Source: Aspergillus flavus (taxonomy: Eukaryota > Ascomycota > Eurotiomycetes > Eurotiales > Aspergillaceae). Taken from it: a stretch of 64,000 nucleotides of DNA. Below, piece by piece: positions 23,326 through 36,135 of the stretch (the first letter of the stretch is position 1; each line of letters starts with the position of its first letter). The stretch covers positions 4,402,001-4,466,000 of the forward strand of contig NC_092405.1 of assembly GCF_009017415.1 (NCBI RefSeq). Direction: 5' to 3'. The notes beneath the pieces are model-generated. The model was not told the origin of the DNA. It saw nothing but the letters and a program-made list of their open reading frames with translations, and searched no databases. The translations under genes and the position numbers were made by a program.

Positions 23326-23888
23326 GCGTTGACTATTACTTACGGCATTAATTTTATATTATCTTATCTATCTGGTTTTTCGCTTAGGGTTGGGTTTCTG
23401 TTTCAGCGTCTGACGATTTGCGACATGTTGCATGGATGATCTACGATTGTGAACATGCTGATTCTGATGGTCATGTATATACTATAACTATAGACTTGCA
23501 TTGAGCGTGTTCTAGATGTCTGTTAAATGCTTGTATCTTTTTTTGTATTTCTTGTATAGAGGTCTAGAGTCTGGAGATATAAATAAGTTGATCTTGTTGT
23601 TCGGGCTTCGGAGATTTCTGAACACGTATGGGGTATATTAGGCTGTGATATAGATCGATAGCGCTGATCTGTTTCAAACTAGTGAATTTGTGCGTCGAAT
23701 CCTTGCGTGAAGGAAGTGATTACTCATTCGCCAGTCATGGCAATGATCGACATATTATTTATTGCTCTGCATGTGAATCGGTGATAAGAGCGCGTCGAAT
23801 CTGACGCTATATATATCACATCGCCGCTGCATAACAGGTCCTCGTTGTTTTTGCCAGACCGATAGAGTAGATTGAACCATTGTTAACG
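23326..23888. other. Intergenic spacer
   Basis: This 560-base stretch is the 3' flank of the permease and the promoter of the acyl-CoA ligase. No gene, repeat or RNA is seen. Confidence 0.5.
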
Positions 23889-25662
23889 ATGGATGTGGTA
23901 TCCTCCCCATTTCCTTCGGTCGACATTCCGGATGTCGACCTTTGGTCTTTTCTCTTCGAACGACCTGATCGGCCATATCCGGCTGATAAAGGTACCTTCG
24001 GCCCTAGAGTAATCTGCGCAGTAGACTTTTTATTGACTCTCCAGTTCTGTTCACCGCCGCTGACACTGAGCGGTGTCTCACGTATACGCAAGTCCGCCAA
24101 CGGGCGCTGACCTTCGGCCACTCCTTATGTCGAAAATGGGAATGGCAGAAAGGCGACGTCCTAGTCGTCTTCACCGATAACTCTATTGATGTGCCACCGA
24201 TTGTTTGGGGTACCCTTGCGATCGGTGGCGTGGTCTGTCCGGTGAACCCTAACTACCGCGCGGAGGAGCTGCTGCATCCCTTACAAGATACCAAAGCCAG
24301 GGCACTCGTAACACAGCGAGCTCGAGCTCCGGTGGCTTTTGAGGCCGCCAAACGTGCTAATATCCCCCGCGACCGCGTATTACTTCTGGATGAACTGACA
24401 GAAGATGACTTCCACGACGGGAGAATGAATGGGCCACATTCGGCCCCGATTGACCGTCCAGCGGAAGATTTGGCTTTCTTGGTCTACTCATCCGGCACGA
24501 CCGGTCTCCCCAAGGCTGTGATGCTTTCACATCGCAACATGATCGCAAACTTGCTGCAGACCGCATCGGTCGATAACGGCGTGTTGGCATGGAATGGAGG
24601 CTTGCACGGCGAGGGCGATAGCACCCTGGCTCTGTTGCCTTTCTTTCATATATACGGTATTGATCATCCGATAATGTTGAAGCCAAACAGATCTGACACC
24701 CGTGAATAGGTATCACATACCTCCTGAATCATACCGTCTACCTCGGTCTGTCGACGTTCGTCATGCCCCGGTTTCAGTTCGATACATTCTGCGCCACCAT
24801 CCAGAAACATCGAATCACCTACGCATATGTAGTTCCGCCGATTATCCTGGAACTGGTGTCCAATCCTCGTATCACTGAGTATGACCTCAGCTCGCTGCGA
24901 ATGATGCTCTCCGCTGCTGCGCCGCTCGCGGTGGAGTTAATCCAAACTTTGCATCAGAAGCTCAAGCTTAGTGTGCGTCAGGCGTATGGGATGAGTGAAT
25001 GTGCTCCGTGTACGCACATGCAGGTAGGTGTTGGGTTCTAGACAATCACTTGGAGGCGCGGCTTACGATTGACCTAGACCTGGAACGAGACGCACACCCA
25101 TCTGGGCTCCGTTGGCCGTCTTCTCCCGAATATGACTGCAAAGTATGCCCCGGTTGAGGGGGAGACGGGACGATCTAAAGAGCTCTGGGTCAAAGGCCCG
25201 AATGTCTTTCTTGGATATCTGAATAATCCGAAGGCCAACAGTGAATCCTTTTCTGAGGATGGCTATTATAAGACTGGTGATGTGGGGCACGAGGATGAGA
25301 ATGGCCACTTCTATATCACCGACCGAGTGAAAGAGTTGATCAAGTATAACGGATTTCAGGTGGCACCGGCTGAACTCGAGGCCATCGCTCTAGGGCATCC
25401 CGCCATCACGGATGTGGCTGTGACGGGTATCAAGGACGGCCAGTCAGGGACAGAACTGCCCCGAGCATATGTGGTTGTGGCGCCGGGATACGAGGGTAAC
25501 CAGAGCACTGCTGATGCTATATCCCAGTATGTGAGTGATCAGGTGATTAACTACAAGCGTTTGCGTGGAGGAGTCCGATTTGTGCAGGCTATTCCACGAA
25601 ACCCATCCGGGAAGATTTTGCGACGAGAACTGAAGAAGTTGGACCGAGTGGCCAAGCTGTAG
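23889..25662 (+). CDS. Peroxisomal 4-coumarate-CoA ligase-like acyl-CoA synthetase
   Basis: This adenylate-forming enzyme activates a carboxylic acid as its AMP ester and then CoA thioester. Exons 23889-23991, 24045-24656, 24710-25023 and 25078-25662 encode 537 residues. Motifs: PDVDLWSFLFER at the N-terminus (typical of fungal 4CL-like proteins), the P-loop-like YSSGTTGLPKAVMLS near residue 182, FFHIYGI formed across the second splice, YGMSE near 331, YKTGD near 406 and the catalytic Lys in NPSGKILRREL. The protein ends in AKL, a type-1 peroxisomal targeting signal, so import into peroxisomes is likely. The substrate (aryl, fatty or dicarboxylic acid) cannot be read from sequence. It lies head-to-tail with the monooxygenase gene downstream, 422 bases apart. 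Confidence 0.9.
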
Positions 25663-26084
25663 CTCCCATACTCCATTGCCGACTTGTGGATTGTATAGCT
25701 GTAATGTGGAAAAAAGTATTGTGTCCGGAGAAATGATCCGTGAAGAATCATAATTCACAATCCATGTAGTTATGAATGAAGAATAAAAGGAGCAATAAAG
25801 AAGTGGGCGGTGATCATTGGACCAAACGCATGACCTCCGCACCCACGATATCCACGCTAAGCCTGATTCGGCAGGCTAAGGCTCCGATCCATAGAGATGG
25901 AGAACCTTAGGCTGACACTATTGGTCTTAAACCCTTCTTCAGTGCGTTCATCACTACTCCCATTCCCGATCCTTACCTCGGTACCCCGACCTTGCTGCAT
26001 ATTCCTGGCGTCGTAAAAAATGGGCCCCCTCAGCTTGTGCGAGACAAACATCCCCTGTACAACGTTTCACCAAAATTTGCCAAA
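25663..26084. other. Intergenic spacer between ligase and monooxygenase
   Basis: This 422-base spacer likely holds the ligase 3' end and the monooxygenase promoter. No separate gene is seen. Confidence 0.5.
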
Positions 26085-28093
26085 ATGGCCGGGTTTCAAG
26101 CAGGTCGTCCGGTCGGAAACCATGACTATACGTCCGCTACCGTAGTTATTATAGGGGCGGGCATATCTGGTAATACCTGACTACATTCTCGCGTGGTGGC
26201 TACAGGATAACTGGTTAACGGACTCATAGGCCTCTGTATGGCTATTGATGTCATCAAGCGAAGCCAATGTCGTAATATTGTCATTCTGGAGAAAGGCAAC
26301 CAGGTCGGAGGTACCTGGACTGACAACAGATACCCGGGATGCGCCTGCGACAGTACGTGCTTCTAGGTCCCTGATTCATGTCATTAATTGGCTTGTATGT
26401 ACTAAGCCATCACCAGTCTGGAGCACGTTGTACAGCTTCTCCTTTGAGCAAAAGACCGATTGGACAAGAGAGCATCCGGGTCAGGAGGAAATTCGGGTAC
26501 GTTTATAAAGTATCGATGGTTTTCGGGTTTCATCTAACACGCCCAGGACTATCTCATCCACGTTGCAGAGAAATATGGTCTCTATAAATTCATCCGCTTC
26601 AATACGACCGTGCAAGAAGCTCGCTGGGACGACAAACAGCTCAAGTGGAAGGTCAGCGTGGCCACGTCAGGGGCCAAAGAGCCCCAGTTCCACGATTCAT
26701 ACGATATCACAACCGACTTTCTGGTTTCTGCGGTTGGTCAGCTCAATGTGCCTAGTTGGCCCTCTATCCCCGGTCTCGACGACTTCACCGGCAAATTGAT
26801 GCATTCTGCCCGGTGGGACTGGACGTATGATTTCACCGGAAAACGTGTCGCCATCATCGGAAATGGTATATATTGTCCTTTTTCATTCTTAAATTGTCAC
26901 TATCATGATCGTTGGACTGGACTGACTTATTTAGGCGCCACCTGCGCCCAAATCGTCCCCGAACTGGCCAAATCGGTGTCGCAAGTCACGGTGTACCAGC
27001 GGACCCCCAACTGGGTCATCCCTCGGTACGATACGAGTGTCTCGTCTCTTCAAAGATTCTTGCTCTCCTACGTGCCGCCTATCCGCTGGTGCAAACGCGC
27101 CCTCATGATGCAAGCTCGCGAATTCAGCCATGATGCTATCGCCAAGTCCAACTCGGCATTGGCAGGGTATATACGCAAAATATCCATCGCTACCATGAAA
27201 AGCCAGCTGTGTGATAAGCCAGAGCTATGGGATAAGCTGATCCCCGATTACTCGCCCGGCTGCAAGCGTCTCATACCATCGGATGACTACTTCCCCGCAT
27301 TGAACAAGAAAAACGTGCATCTTGAGACGCGACCGATCCAGCGCGTTACCGAGTCGGGAATCGAAACGGTTGATGGCGCCCTTCAAGAGTATGATCTCAT
27401 TGTTGCTGCGACGGGATTCCGTTCCGTCGAGTTTATGCATCCCATCCAGGTGTACGGGCGAAACGGACGTCCTGTGTCAGATGTGTGGAAGGATGGGGCC
27501 GCAGCCTACTACGGTGTCACGGTTGAGGACCTCCCCAATTTTGGTATGCTGTACGGACCGAACACGAATCTAGGTGGGTGGAACATGACCCTTCTCTTGT
27601 GGGAATTTTAGGCTCATTGTGTACAGGACATAACTCTATCATCCTAATGGCTGAGGCACAGTCGCGTTACCTGAGCACGCTGATCGGTGAGGTCGTGCGT
27701 GCCAAAGCTCGCAGCGACTCGTTGGTGTTCCAGCCTCGGTCGGATGTAGTAGCTGCGTTCAATGAACGCCTCCAGGAGGAGTTAGAGAGAAGTACCTTCG
27801 CCGATCCGCAGTGCCATAGCTGGTATAAGCTGGAGAATGGTCGGATCACCAACAACTGGCCAGGCCGGGTGGTCCAGTATCAGAAGGAGCTGTCACGGGT
27901 GCAATGGGAGGATTATACTATTGAGGGGACGGGCAAGTCCATGATGGAGCGCAAGAAAACAACCAATATCGGTCGTGTTCAGGAAGAATTGCCCGTGCGT
28001 TCCTCGACTTTAGTGCTGGGCGCTCTGGGAGTGGCCCTGGCGGTGGGTGGGTACTATATGAATGGACCAAAAGCTTTACAGCGGCGCCGTTGA
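26085..28093 (+). CDS. Baeyer-Villiger-type FAD monooxygenase with C-terminal membrane anchor
   Basis: This is a class B flavin monooxygenase that uses FAD and NADPH to insert oxygen next to a ketone or oxidise a heteroatom. Exons 26085-26169, 26230-26352, 26417-26496, 26547-26865, 26935-27573 and 27627-28093 encode 570 residues. Motifs: FAD-binding GAGISG (spliced), [15 protein letters not shown], the BVMO fingerprint F-x-G-x3-H-x3-W seen as [11 protein letters not shown] (residues about 178-188), the NADPH Rossmann site IGNGATCAQ and ATGF followed by GPNTNLGHNS at the end of the core. A hydrophobic segment at about residues 541-559 before a short basic tail suggests a tail anchor. The fourth intron (26866-26934) is 69 nt without a stop, so retention would only add 23 residues. 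Confidence 0.88.
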
Positions 28094-29247
28094 CCTTGTC
28101 TTCTTTCTGTCTATGATCCATGGCACTCAGACTGCTCAGTACATATTAGCGAGTGGCCCGTCGTTCTCTGTTTCTGCTATCGGAAGTAGATAGGGCGTTA
28201 ATTTCATGTAATTTCTTTACCGATTTCACATTGTATCACTTGTCTTACTTGATCAATCCATATCCACGGACTCCTGCAGGGGTTTTGGCATGAGATGTTG
28301 GTATGCAACATGGTGAATTGAGTTTGCAAGGGATTATTCGGAGCTCTTCAGGCAGAAACGAAACTCGTGTAACTTTTCCACGGCATGGGGCTTGCGTAAG
28401 GGAAAACGCATCAGATCTCAACCATCGGGATGTTCCTGCGGTATCCCGGTCAAGATGTTGATCTGATACTTTGACTTGATGCTGTGCAGTTATCTGAATA
28501 TGTTTGAGTTGTTTATGTACTGCGATGTTGCCGTGTCGACTCCGGATGAGTTAACCTACACAGCACTGGTGATGATCACTATATATATATTTGCGGAGAT
28601 ACGGCTATGCTCGCTTATCTCCGCCGTAGGTTCATCCCAGATAAACTGGAGTCTGGAGATTAAACTTGCATCTCACCTGTGAGATTCGTACATGCAATGC
28701 ACATTCATTTGAACAGAAATAATGTATCTCGAATCGTATCATGATACTACGTACTTGCACTGATAGCATGATTTCCTACGTTGATTACCTAATCCAGCCT
28801 TCGACCAAATCAGGCTAGACTACTCGATCGAGGATACTAACTGTAGGAGGCAAAGGACAACGTGTCCGACCCGAGGGCGGGACAAGACAGACCATTCCAA
28901 ATATAACTCGATCAAAGCCACATTTTCATTCATATATATGCTTGCCGGCATTGGGATAATTCCTACGAGTAGTCTGGGTAACTCCATAGGAACCTGATAC
29001 AAGCTGAACAAAGAAGATGAGAGATAGATGTCCTCAATCAACTCAAAAGAAGCAAACTCAAGAAAGAACGAAAACCGAAAAAAGAAAGAAGGCCGACCGA
29101 CCCTGTCGCCATCACCCGGCAGAAAGGGTTGATCTGATACCAATGAGAGTGGCTGGTTTTCTCCGTCCGTTTGCCCCTTTTGTCGGATGGTCGCCGAAGA
29201 CAGAAGGTTTGGGGGGAATTGAGGTGGAGAAGGTGGTTTGAAGTCTT

Positions 29248-29287
<40 letters not shown>

Positions 29288-32252
29288 CCAATATTGTGTG
29301 TTTGATTATAGTTTACTTTAGGTATGGACTGTGTCTTTACGGTCGGAGAAAATGTTGGAGGGTTTACTTGCTTATTGTTGCATTGCATTGCATATCGGGT
29401 AGGGTTGGATTGAATTTTTATTCATTGTGATTGAATCTCTTGAATTAGTCTGTGCATCTTTGTCGTTGAGAAAGAGTATTGCTTTATCAGGGTAGGAAAG
29501 TAAACCTTGATATACGAGCTCATGAAGCAGGTGGTCTCGTGATGCCAAGTGGCGCCCAATGGCACGAGGTACCCACGGAGCTTAGCTTCGAGGATGTAAA
29601 TTGAAGCTGTGCTGTTCTCATGGATAAGACTCTTATGTAACGTTGCGGTGGGGGTGGCTGCTGTCAGACTTGTTTCAATGACATTATCTCTTAATGCCAG
29701 CACTGCCTCCCTGACGCCTCTAACAGAGGATCGCATCAGCTCCTTTTTATACTGTACTTCGTATCAGAGACGAGGATTCCTCCGGATGTCACCAACTGCC
29801 AACCGTTCCATGCCAAGACGGGGGCCAAAAGAGAGAGCTTTGAGCGCCAGGATGGAGACGAGCGACGAACGCAAATGGCCCATTCGCTTCCTCTTCCGTC
29901 TGAGACAAGTCCGACGACTTGGCACTTGGCAGTGGCTGTTGGGAGGTGGTATTCTTTCCGTACGTGTCATTTACATACGGTACATACATCCATGTTGATA
30001 CTGACAATACCGTAGTAGATAGCACTATTAGGACTAATTTAGTCATGGGATCCATTTTACCCCCTTTTCGATATCAGTGAATCACCTATCTCTGTGTGAA
30101 AGGCTGCTTGAGATATCATAGAGAGTGAGCACATTCACATATATTTGACGGCTACCGTCCATCATAAAGAGACCAAGGAAGACAAAGAAAGGGAGAAGGG
30201 TTGAGGAGGGATGGATTTGTACCCGCCACCCAACCGGATCGACGGTTAGATCCCAGGGCTGCCCGACTGGGCTGAATCCCACCATTGATTCTGCCGAGGA
30301 ACTGTTGCCTGTTCTCTGGGCGCTGCAGGGTGTCCTCATGAACCAACCAGGATGTCCCTCCATATCCTGTTCCCCAGATCTTATAAGGCCATCAAAGGCT
30401 CACAGGATTTCCTCCAACATGGAGAAGTCAGACGCTAACGCACGGTCAGGCCGTCCGGTTCTGCTGTCAAACCAGTCAGAGTTCTGTGTATCATGACGGT
30501 GCTGTTAGTCTGGACCCTGGTCAAGTTGATGTATGTCCAACCGTGTACTCCGTACAGTGTACTCAGACCCTGAGCGGAACCGACGGAACAGAGCGCTCGT
30601 GATGTCACTGGATTGACATGGTGGAGAGAGGTGGTCTGAGACCCTGCCTGAATGAGTATCGCTATCACCATGGAGTCGATCCGAGAAAACTTAAAAAATA
30701 GACAAGAATATGTATGAACTATGGATTTATGAACCAAGTCTGGCTATACTCTAGCGAGGCAGACTAGCAATATTACCGACATACGAAATATCTAGTCGAG
30801 TCGATAAATATAGCATCTTCTTCGGAAGGGTAACGGTTCACCATCCTCCCCGCAGGCTGGACGTGAGACATCCTTTCTGTGCTGTGAAGTGGATCGTTAA
30901 GTACAGTACATATATTACTACTCCAGAGTACATACTGTACATGAAAGAAAAAGGAAACCCAATGGAAGACAAAATGGAAGCCCTGCAGGTGGCACTATGT
31001 CCCAAACAGTCAACTCCGGGGAACGCCGCCTGCAGGTGGGCGCGGATGGCGGATCCAATGATTGGTGACGGTGGGTACTTGAGTCCGACCCCAAAGGGAA
31101 ACTGATCACTTGCTCAAGGGTAAGTTGACCGTGTGTCACATTGCCTCTTTCATTTTAGCGGCATACCCGAAATAAATTACACCCCATTCCTTGGGGCTGC
31201 CATGTAACCTCGACATTTTTTCTGACCAAATTTCACCTGGTGAGACACCAATCAGTCACGTTTGCAGACTGATTACTACTAGCATCATAGTCAACTAAGC
31301 TATTGTTCCATCCCCCATGGAGGAACGCTTTCTGTCAAACGTTGGACTGATGAATTCCAAACCTGTACACTGGATTCCTTCTCCTGTTTCACAACAGACG
31401 GCAAGAAAATGCACCGCCAGGGTCTTTAGCCTTGGCGCCACGGTTGATTGGTCGCCATTCCCCAGCCCTGTAGGTCGGGGGCTAAAACCAGCAGTATCCG
31501 CCAATGACATGACTGAGGGAGAGTGGGCCCAGGGGATCAAAAAGGGTCTAGTTAGGAAAGGGGTCTGGTGGGCCAGTGAGAAGAGACAGTTTCATGAAAC
31601 ACAAGAGGACAATTCGGTACGGCAAACGGTGAAAAATATGAAAAAATCGAAAAAAAAGGAAATTTCAATGCAAACTCATCTTAGTTCATTGTTAAAAAGT
31701 AAAAAGAAGTAAAAGAATAAAATTAAAAAAGAGTCAAGGCAGACAGGGCTGTGCGGCTCTATTGTTAGTGAAGGAGCCCGTAAGAAATCTCGGTGTATTT
31801 TTGGAAAATTCCATTCTGGTACGGGTCAAAACGATGCAGTGGTGATGATGTTTCTTGTCTCCTCATTACTGCACATTACATATGCTGACTTTCTCTCCTT
31901 CTCTCTCTGTCTCTCGACGATCCATTACTTTCTCTCTTTTCTTTCCCTTCCATTCTCCTCGTTGCTGACTACCAACTGATCGACTGATTTACTTCTTTCT
32001 TTCGGATTCCCTTCTTTGTATCTTTCTAGCCGTCGACTTTCGGTTTATTCTTATTTCATTTAGTCGTTTTTTTCTCATTCCCTTTCCATTTTCCTTCCAC
32101 CCCCTCCGGAAATTACAACCAGGCCAGCGATTCCGATGGGCATCTCTTCATAGCTCCTTTTTCTGGTGGTCGAAGACTGGATCACGCTTCCATATTCAAC
32201 GAAACCTTTTCCCTTGCCATGTGGTGATCGCTTGGACTGCTAGATTAACGTC
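28094..32252. other. Gene-empty 4.2-kb region
   Basis: This is the longest stretch without a gene in the window. No reading frame here has family motifs or splice continuity. It holds a purine-rich strip (about 29030-29095), a 39-T tract (29249-29287) and an A-rich patch (about 31610-31735). A pyrimidine-rich leader from about 31860 to 32110 is typical of the promoter and 5' UTR of well-expressed Aspergillus genes, and belongs to the downstream membrane protein gene. Unannotated noncoding transcripts are possible but cannot be seen from sequence. Confidence 0.5.
29249..29287. repeat. Uninterrupted poly-T tract, 39 bases
   Basis: Thirty-nine consecutive T residues stand in otherwise mixed sequence. 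It could be a mononucleotide microsatellite or the A-tail of an old retro-inserted sequence on the minus strand. No target-site duplication was recognised. Its length may be affected by assembly. Confidence 0.85.
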
Positions 32253-35055
32253 ATGAAGCTCGCCAACACCCTGCACGCCCTCCGCCAGCGGTGGGTTCCC
32301 GTCTTTCACAAATTGCGCTCCTCGCCCGGGGAGGCATTCGATCTCTTCTGGGAATTCGCTCGCCGATATTTCTTCTCCCTCGCGTTCATCTCGCTCTTTG
32401 GCGCCAAATTCCTCCATCTCTTCGCTCACCTACACTCCCTCCCCGTGAGCAAATTCCTCCTCTGGGGCGTTACATTTTTCTTTCAAGATGTCATGATCCT
32501 GCTATTGTTCCGCACCCTCGCCCAGAGGGTTCCGTGGCGGTCTTTGGCTGTTGTGGGCGCGATCATCGTCATTCCGTTCAGGTGCGTGTGTCCCGATGGG
32601 TAGCTATGACTGCTCTGACCCGAAACTAACAATTTTCTTCGCTGTCAATAGTTTGATGATGTCCGGAATGATGGCCTCCAATACCTCCTTCTACGTCGTG
32701 ACTGGCGCCGAAATTCACTGGCGACAAGCCACATCCTTCCATGCCGACGCCGCCGCGATGCGGACCCTCCTGACGGGATTGGCCGGTTTCCTGATTGTGG
32801 AAGGTATTCTATTGACGGTGAATTGGTTTGTGGCAGGATTCATTCATCGGGTGACGGGTGGAATCTTGCACGTGTTGGCCTGGCCGATCCGTGCTTTGGT
32901 GGAGCGCCTGCGACCCTGTTTTCATCGCGTCTACGGTAGTGTCCGGCGGCAGCCCCTTCCGGACCCGGAGATTTACGAGCAGATTGCGGTCGATGATTAT
33001 CTGGACGATAAGAGTGATGATGGAGAATCGGACCATCTGTTGCACACCGGGACCGCGACCGGAAGCACGGCCCCAACGGAGCGCAGGCGGACGGATACCC
33101 CCATGCGTCGATTTGTCGTGTTGGGTTTGTTCGCCTTGTTCCTGCTCCTCCGTTTCCTTCGTCCGTGGGCGCCGGCGTACTTGTATCTCTCAGGCACCCT
33201 GCCGTTGACACCGTTCTTTGAGGGTGGACACCGGAAGTCTCCCGTCGACACGACGGCCTTGCCGGGGGATTATGGCTGGCTGGAAGAGCGGTCATCCTTG
33301 CACCCCGCACCGGGTTGGGACTGGATGCCGCAGAAGGGGCTCCCCGGATTCTCTGATTGGGATAAGACCGACCGTTTCGCCTTGCACTACACGCCGAGTA
33401 TGGACCCATTGCACATCTCCAACCGGGATAACCCTGTCCTCGATTCCATCCGTCCCGTGCTGGAGGACAACAGTGTTAAGATCAAACATGTTATTATGCT
33501 AAAACTTGAGAGTACTCGAGGCGATGTCTTCCCCTTGAAGAAGGACTCGTTCATGTGGAATCGCATTGCGGAATCCCACAAGGATAAGCAGATCCCACCC
33601 GAGATCCAGGACCGTCTCTCCAACCTGACTCGCACTGCCGAGTGGCTGACCGGTTTTGATGCCGGATTCGAGCATACCGATTCGCTCCACGCCGATCGCA
33701 AAGCGTACGGTGGCATTAGCGCGCGGAACGCTCACACGACTGGTACCTACACGCTGAAGAGTCTAGTGGGTACGCTGTGTGGCGTGACGCCTCTGGTAAC
33801 CGACTTCAACCGCGAATACAAGCATCATATATATCAGCCGTGTCTGCCTCACGTGTTTAATGCGTTGAGCCAGCAACACGATATCACCAACCAGACTGAT
33901 GACTTTACTGCGTGGCCGTGGCACTCCGTGTGGATGCAGTCGGTGACGGAAACCTACGACAACCAGGATAAGTTGACCCCGGCTCTGGGCTACCACGACA
34001 AGATCACCAAGGAGACGCTGGAGGAACCCAGCTCAAAGCACTTCCCGGTCAAGTCGGAGGAGATCAACTACTATGGCTATGCGGATACCGAACTACGGGA
34101 TTACATTCGCGATGCGATTGATGATGCGGAGGCTAGCCACACCCGCCTCTTCCTCACCCACCTGACCGGTACCACGCATCATCCATGGGGAATGCCACAT
34201 GATGAGTACGAGGAGTTCATGGGATCGTCGTGGACCGGACACAACAATGACGTTAACCGCTACCTGAATACAATTGGGTTCGGCGACAACTGGATCGCTG
34301 AGATTATTAGCATTCTGGAGGAGAAGGGCATTGCGGATGAGACGTTGATTGTCATGGCCGGTGATCACGGTCTGTCGCTGCCGAACGACGGCGGCGTCAC
34401 GCCCTACGACAACCCGCATGTCGGCAGTTTCCACGTTCCCATTGTGCTTGCGCATCCGAAACTGCCTCCGGTCGAGGTTTCTACCCCTGTGAACAGTAAT
34501 CAGATTGTGCCGACCATTTTGGACTTGCTGATTGAGTCGCGGTCGTTGAGCGAAGGCAGCGGCCGTGCGGCGCGCGACATCCTATCCCTGTATGAAGGGC
34601 AGTCCATGCTCCGCCCCTTGGTTCAAGAAGAGGACGGAAAACAGAACTGGCAGTTCACCGTCATGAACACTGGCGGTACTTGGCTCGCGGTGCGCTCGGC
34701 GGCGCGACCGGCGTTCCGTTTGGTCATTCCATTGGTTGACGATCTGGAATGGCGATTCACCGACCTGGAGAAGGATCCGATCGAACTCAAACCCATCAAA
34801 CACTTCAGTCTCATGGATATGGCCAACGAACTTGACCAGAAGTACGGACAGGACGTCGTGGACTGGCTTCGCGATGCCGCACATGTCACTGAGTGGTGGG
34901 TGCTCGATAATTGGCACCGCTATCGGTACATTCCGCAGATCAAGATCTCGAAAGACGGCAAAATTTCCAAGGGCAAGGACTCGGGTGACAAGGGCTCAGA
35001 CGACAAGGACTCCGATGATACGGATTCTGACGACTCCGAGGACTCGAAGCGTTGA
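32253..35055 (+). CDS. Polytopic membrane protein with sulfatase / LtaS-like ectodomain
   Basis: This is a membrane-anchored hydrolase or phospho-transferase of the alkaline-phosphatase/sulfatase superfamily; substrate unknown. Exons 32253-32581 and 32652-35055 encode 910 residues. About five hydrophobic segments lie in the first 320 residues, split by a charged acidic loop, then comes a large catalytic domain. Metal-site-like residues are E396 in MLKLESTRGD, a Thr-rich stretch HTTGTYTLKSLVGTLCG near residues 471-487 that may supply the nucleophile, and D681/H682 in MAGDHGLSLP. HLTGTTHHPWGMP is a further superfamily-type stretch. The layout (N-terminal TM bundle plus sulfatase domain) resembles bacterial LtaS and fungal GPI ethanolamine-phosphate-transferase-like proteins. 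The tail is low complexity, alternating K/G/D/S. Confidence 0.8.
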
Positions 35056-36135
35056 GTGAGCTTCTTCAAAGAATGAGATCAGGAAGTCTACACAGGAACT
35101 TCCATATCATTTATTATATGACTAGATGAGCCTATGGGCGCATCACCACCCAACCATATCCCGCGCGGAAAAGCAAACACACATGATTGCTGAGGACACG
35201 CGCTCCCTTCTGGACCCATGGGCATTGGCGGTTTAATATCTTTCCGGAACGGCAGGACTCCTCTCTAGATGAGAGAGTCCCTGTACACTATCTACCGGGT
35301 TTTGTGTATAGACTACGATATTCTTTGTCGATAATAATCAATTGATACGCATGATGATGGCTCCCACGATATATAGGTATTTATAGATTGAGCTGTGGCA
35401 CCCGCTCCGTAGGTTTTGTTGGATATTCCGAGGCTAGTCGGTATCTCTTTTCTTCACAGCCGTCTTGACGATGGATTTTGCAGGCCAAGATTTTCCGGAC
35501 CGGGAGGATGTAATCTATCTGCCACGGCCCCATGACCGCCGGTACTTATCTATGGCTGATATAGCCGCCGATCCCTCTGCAACTATACCCTTTCATTAAT
35601 AATGTCTGCAGTTTAATTGCTCAACCAGCATGCCTAATGTGATGTCTCATCCTTTGCGTTTCATGCCAAGTCTCCGTGTCTGTCGCGAAACGGCGTCTGG
35701 CCGCCGTTTCTTGGTGTCGACTATGTTAAACTATTTATCCGCAACACCAGCGCCGTGCTTCTATTGTGATGGCAATAGGCAATTAATTTCGAATACCGGC
35801 TGAATGTTCTGGATTCTGCCATTTCAACAGTCATCTCTGCGGTCTGCACCCTTTGGTGGAGAGCATTCCACAACCCGATTGGTATATCCCTTGCGTCGTC
35901 CAGTCAATATGCGAGAACGCCAGCGAGCCAAGATGCGCTACAGTATCAGCTACGACACGTTTGAGTCCGGCAATGTCCCTGCAATATGGATCCGCGGGCC
36001 GGGTGTCGAGCCATCTGTATCGGGGCATTCGTCCTGGTGTCATCCGTGGGCGCCATTGTATATCTAGGGCTCGACCCCGCCGATGTGAAATGCTGTCATT
36101 CGTCTTCGGAGCTCAACCCTTGGGCACTTTTCATC
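35056..36135. other. Intergenic, 1.1 kb, no gene seen
   Basis: This is the 3' flank of the sulfatase-like gene and the promoter of the cellobiose dehydrogenase gene. A short frame at about 35804-36067 has no recognised content. No repeat or RNA gene is seen. Confidence 0.5.

Noticed and set aside
29038..29388. Minus-strand frame containing a run of lysines
   Set aside because: The lysines are only the translation of the 39-T tract.
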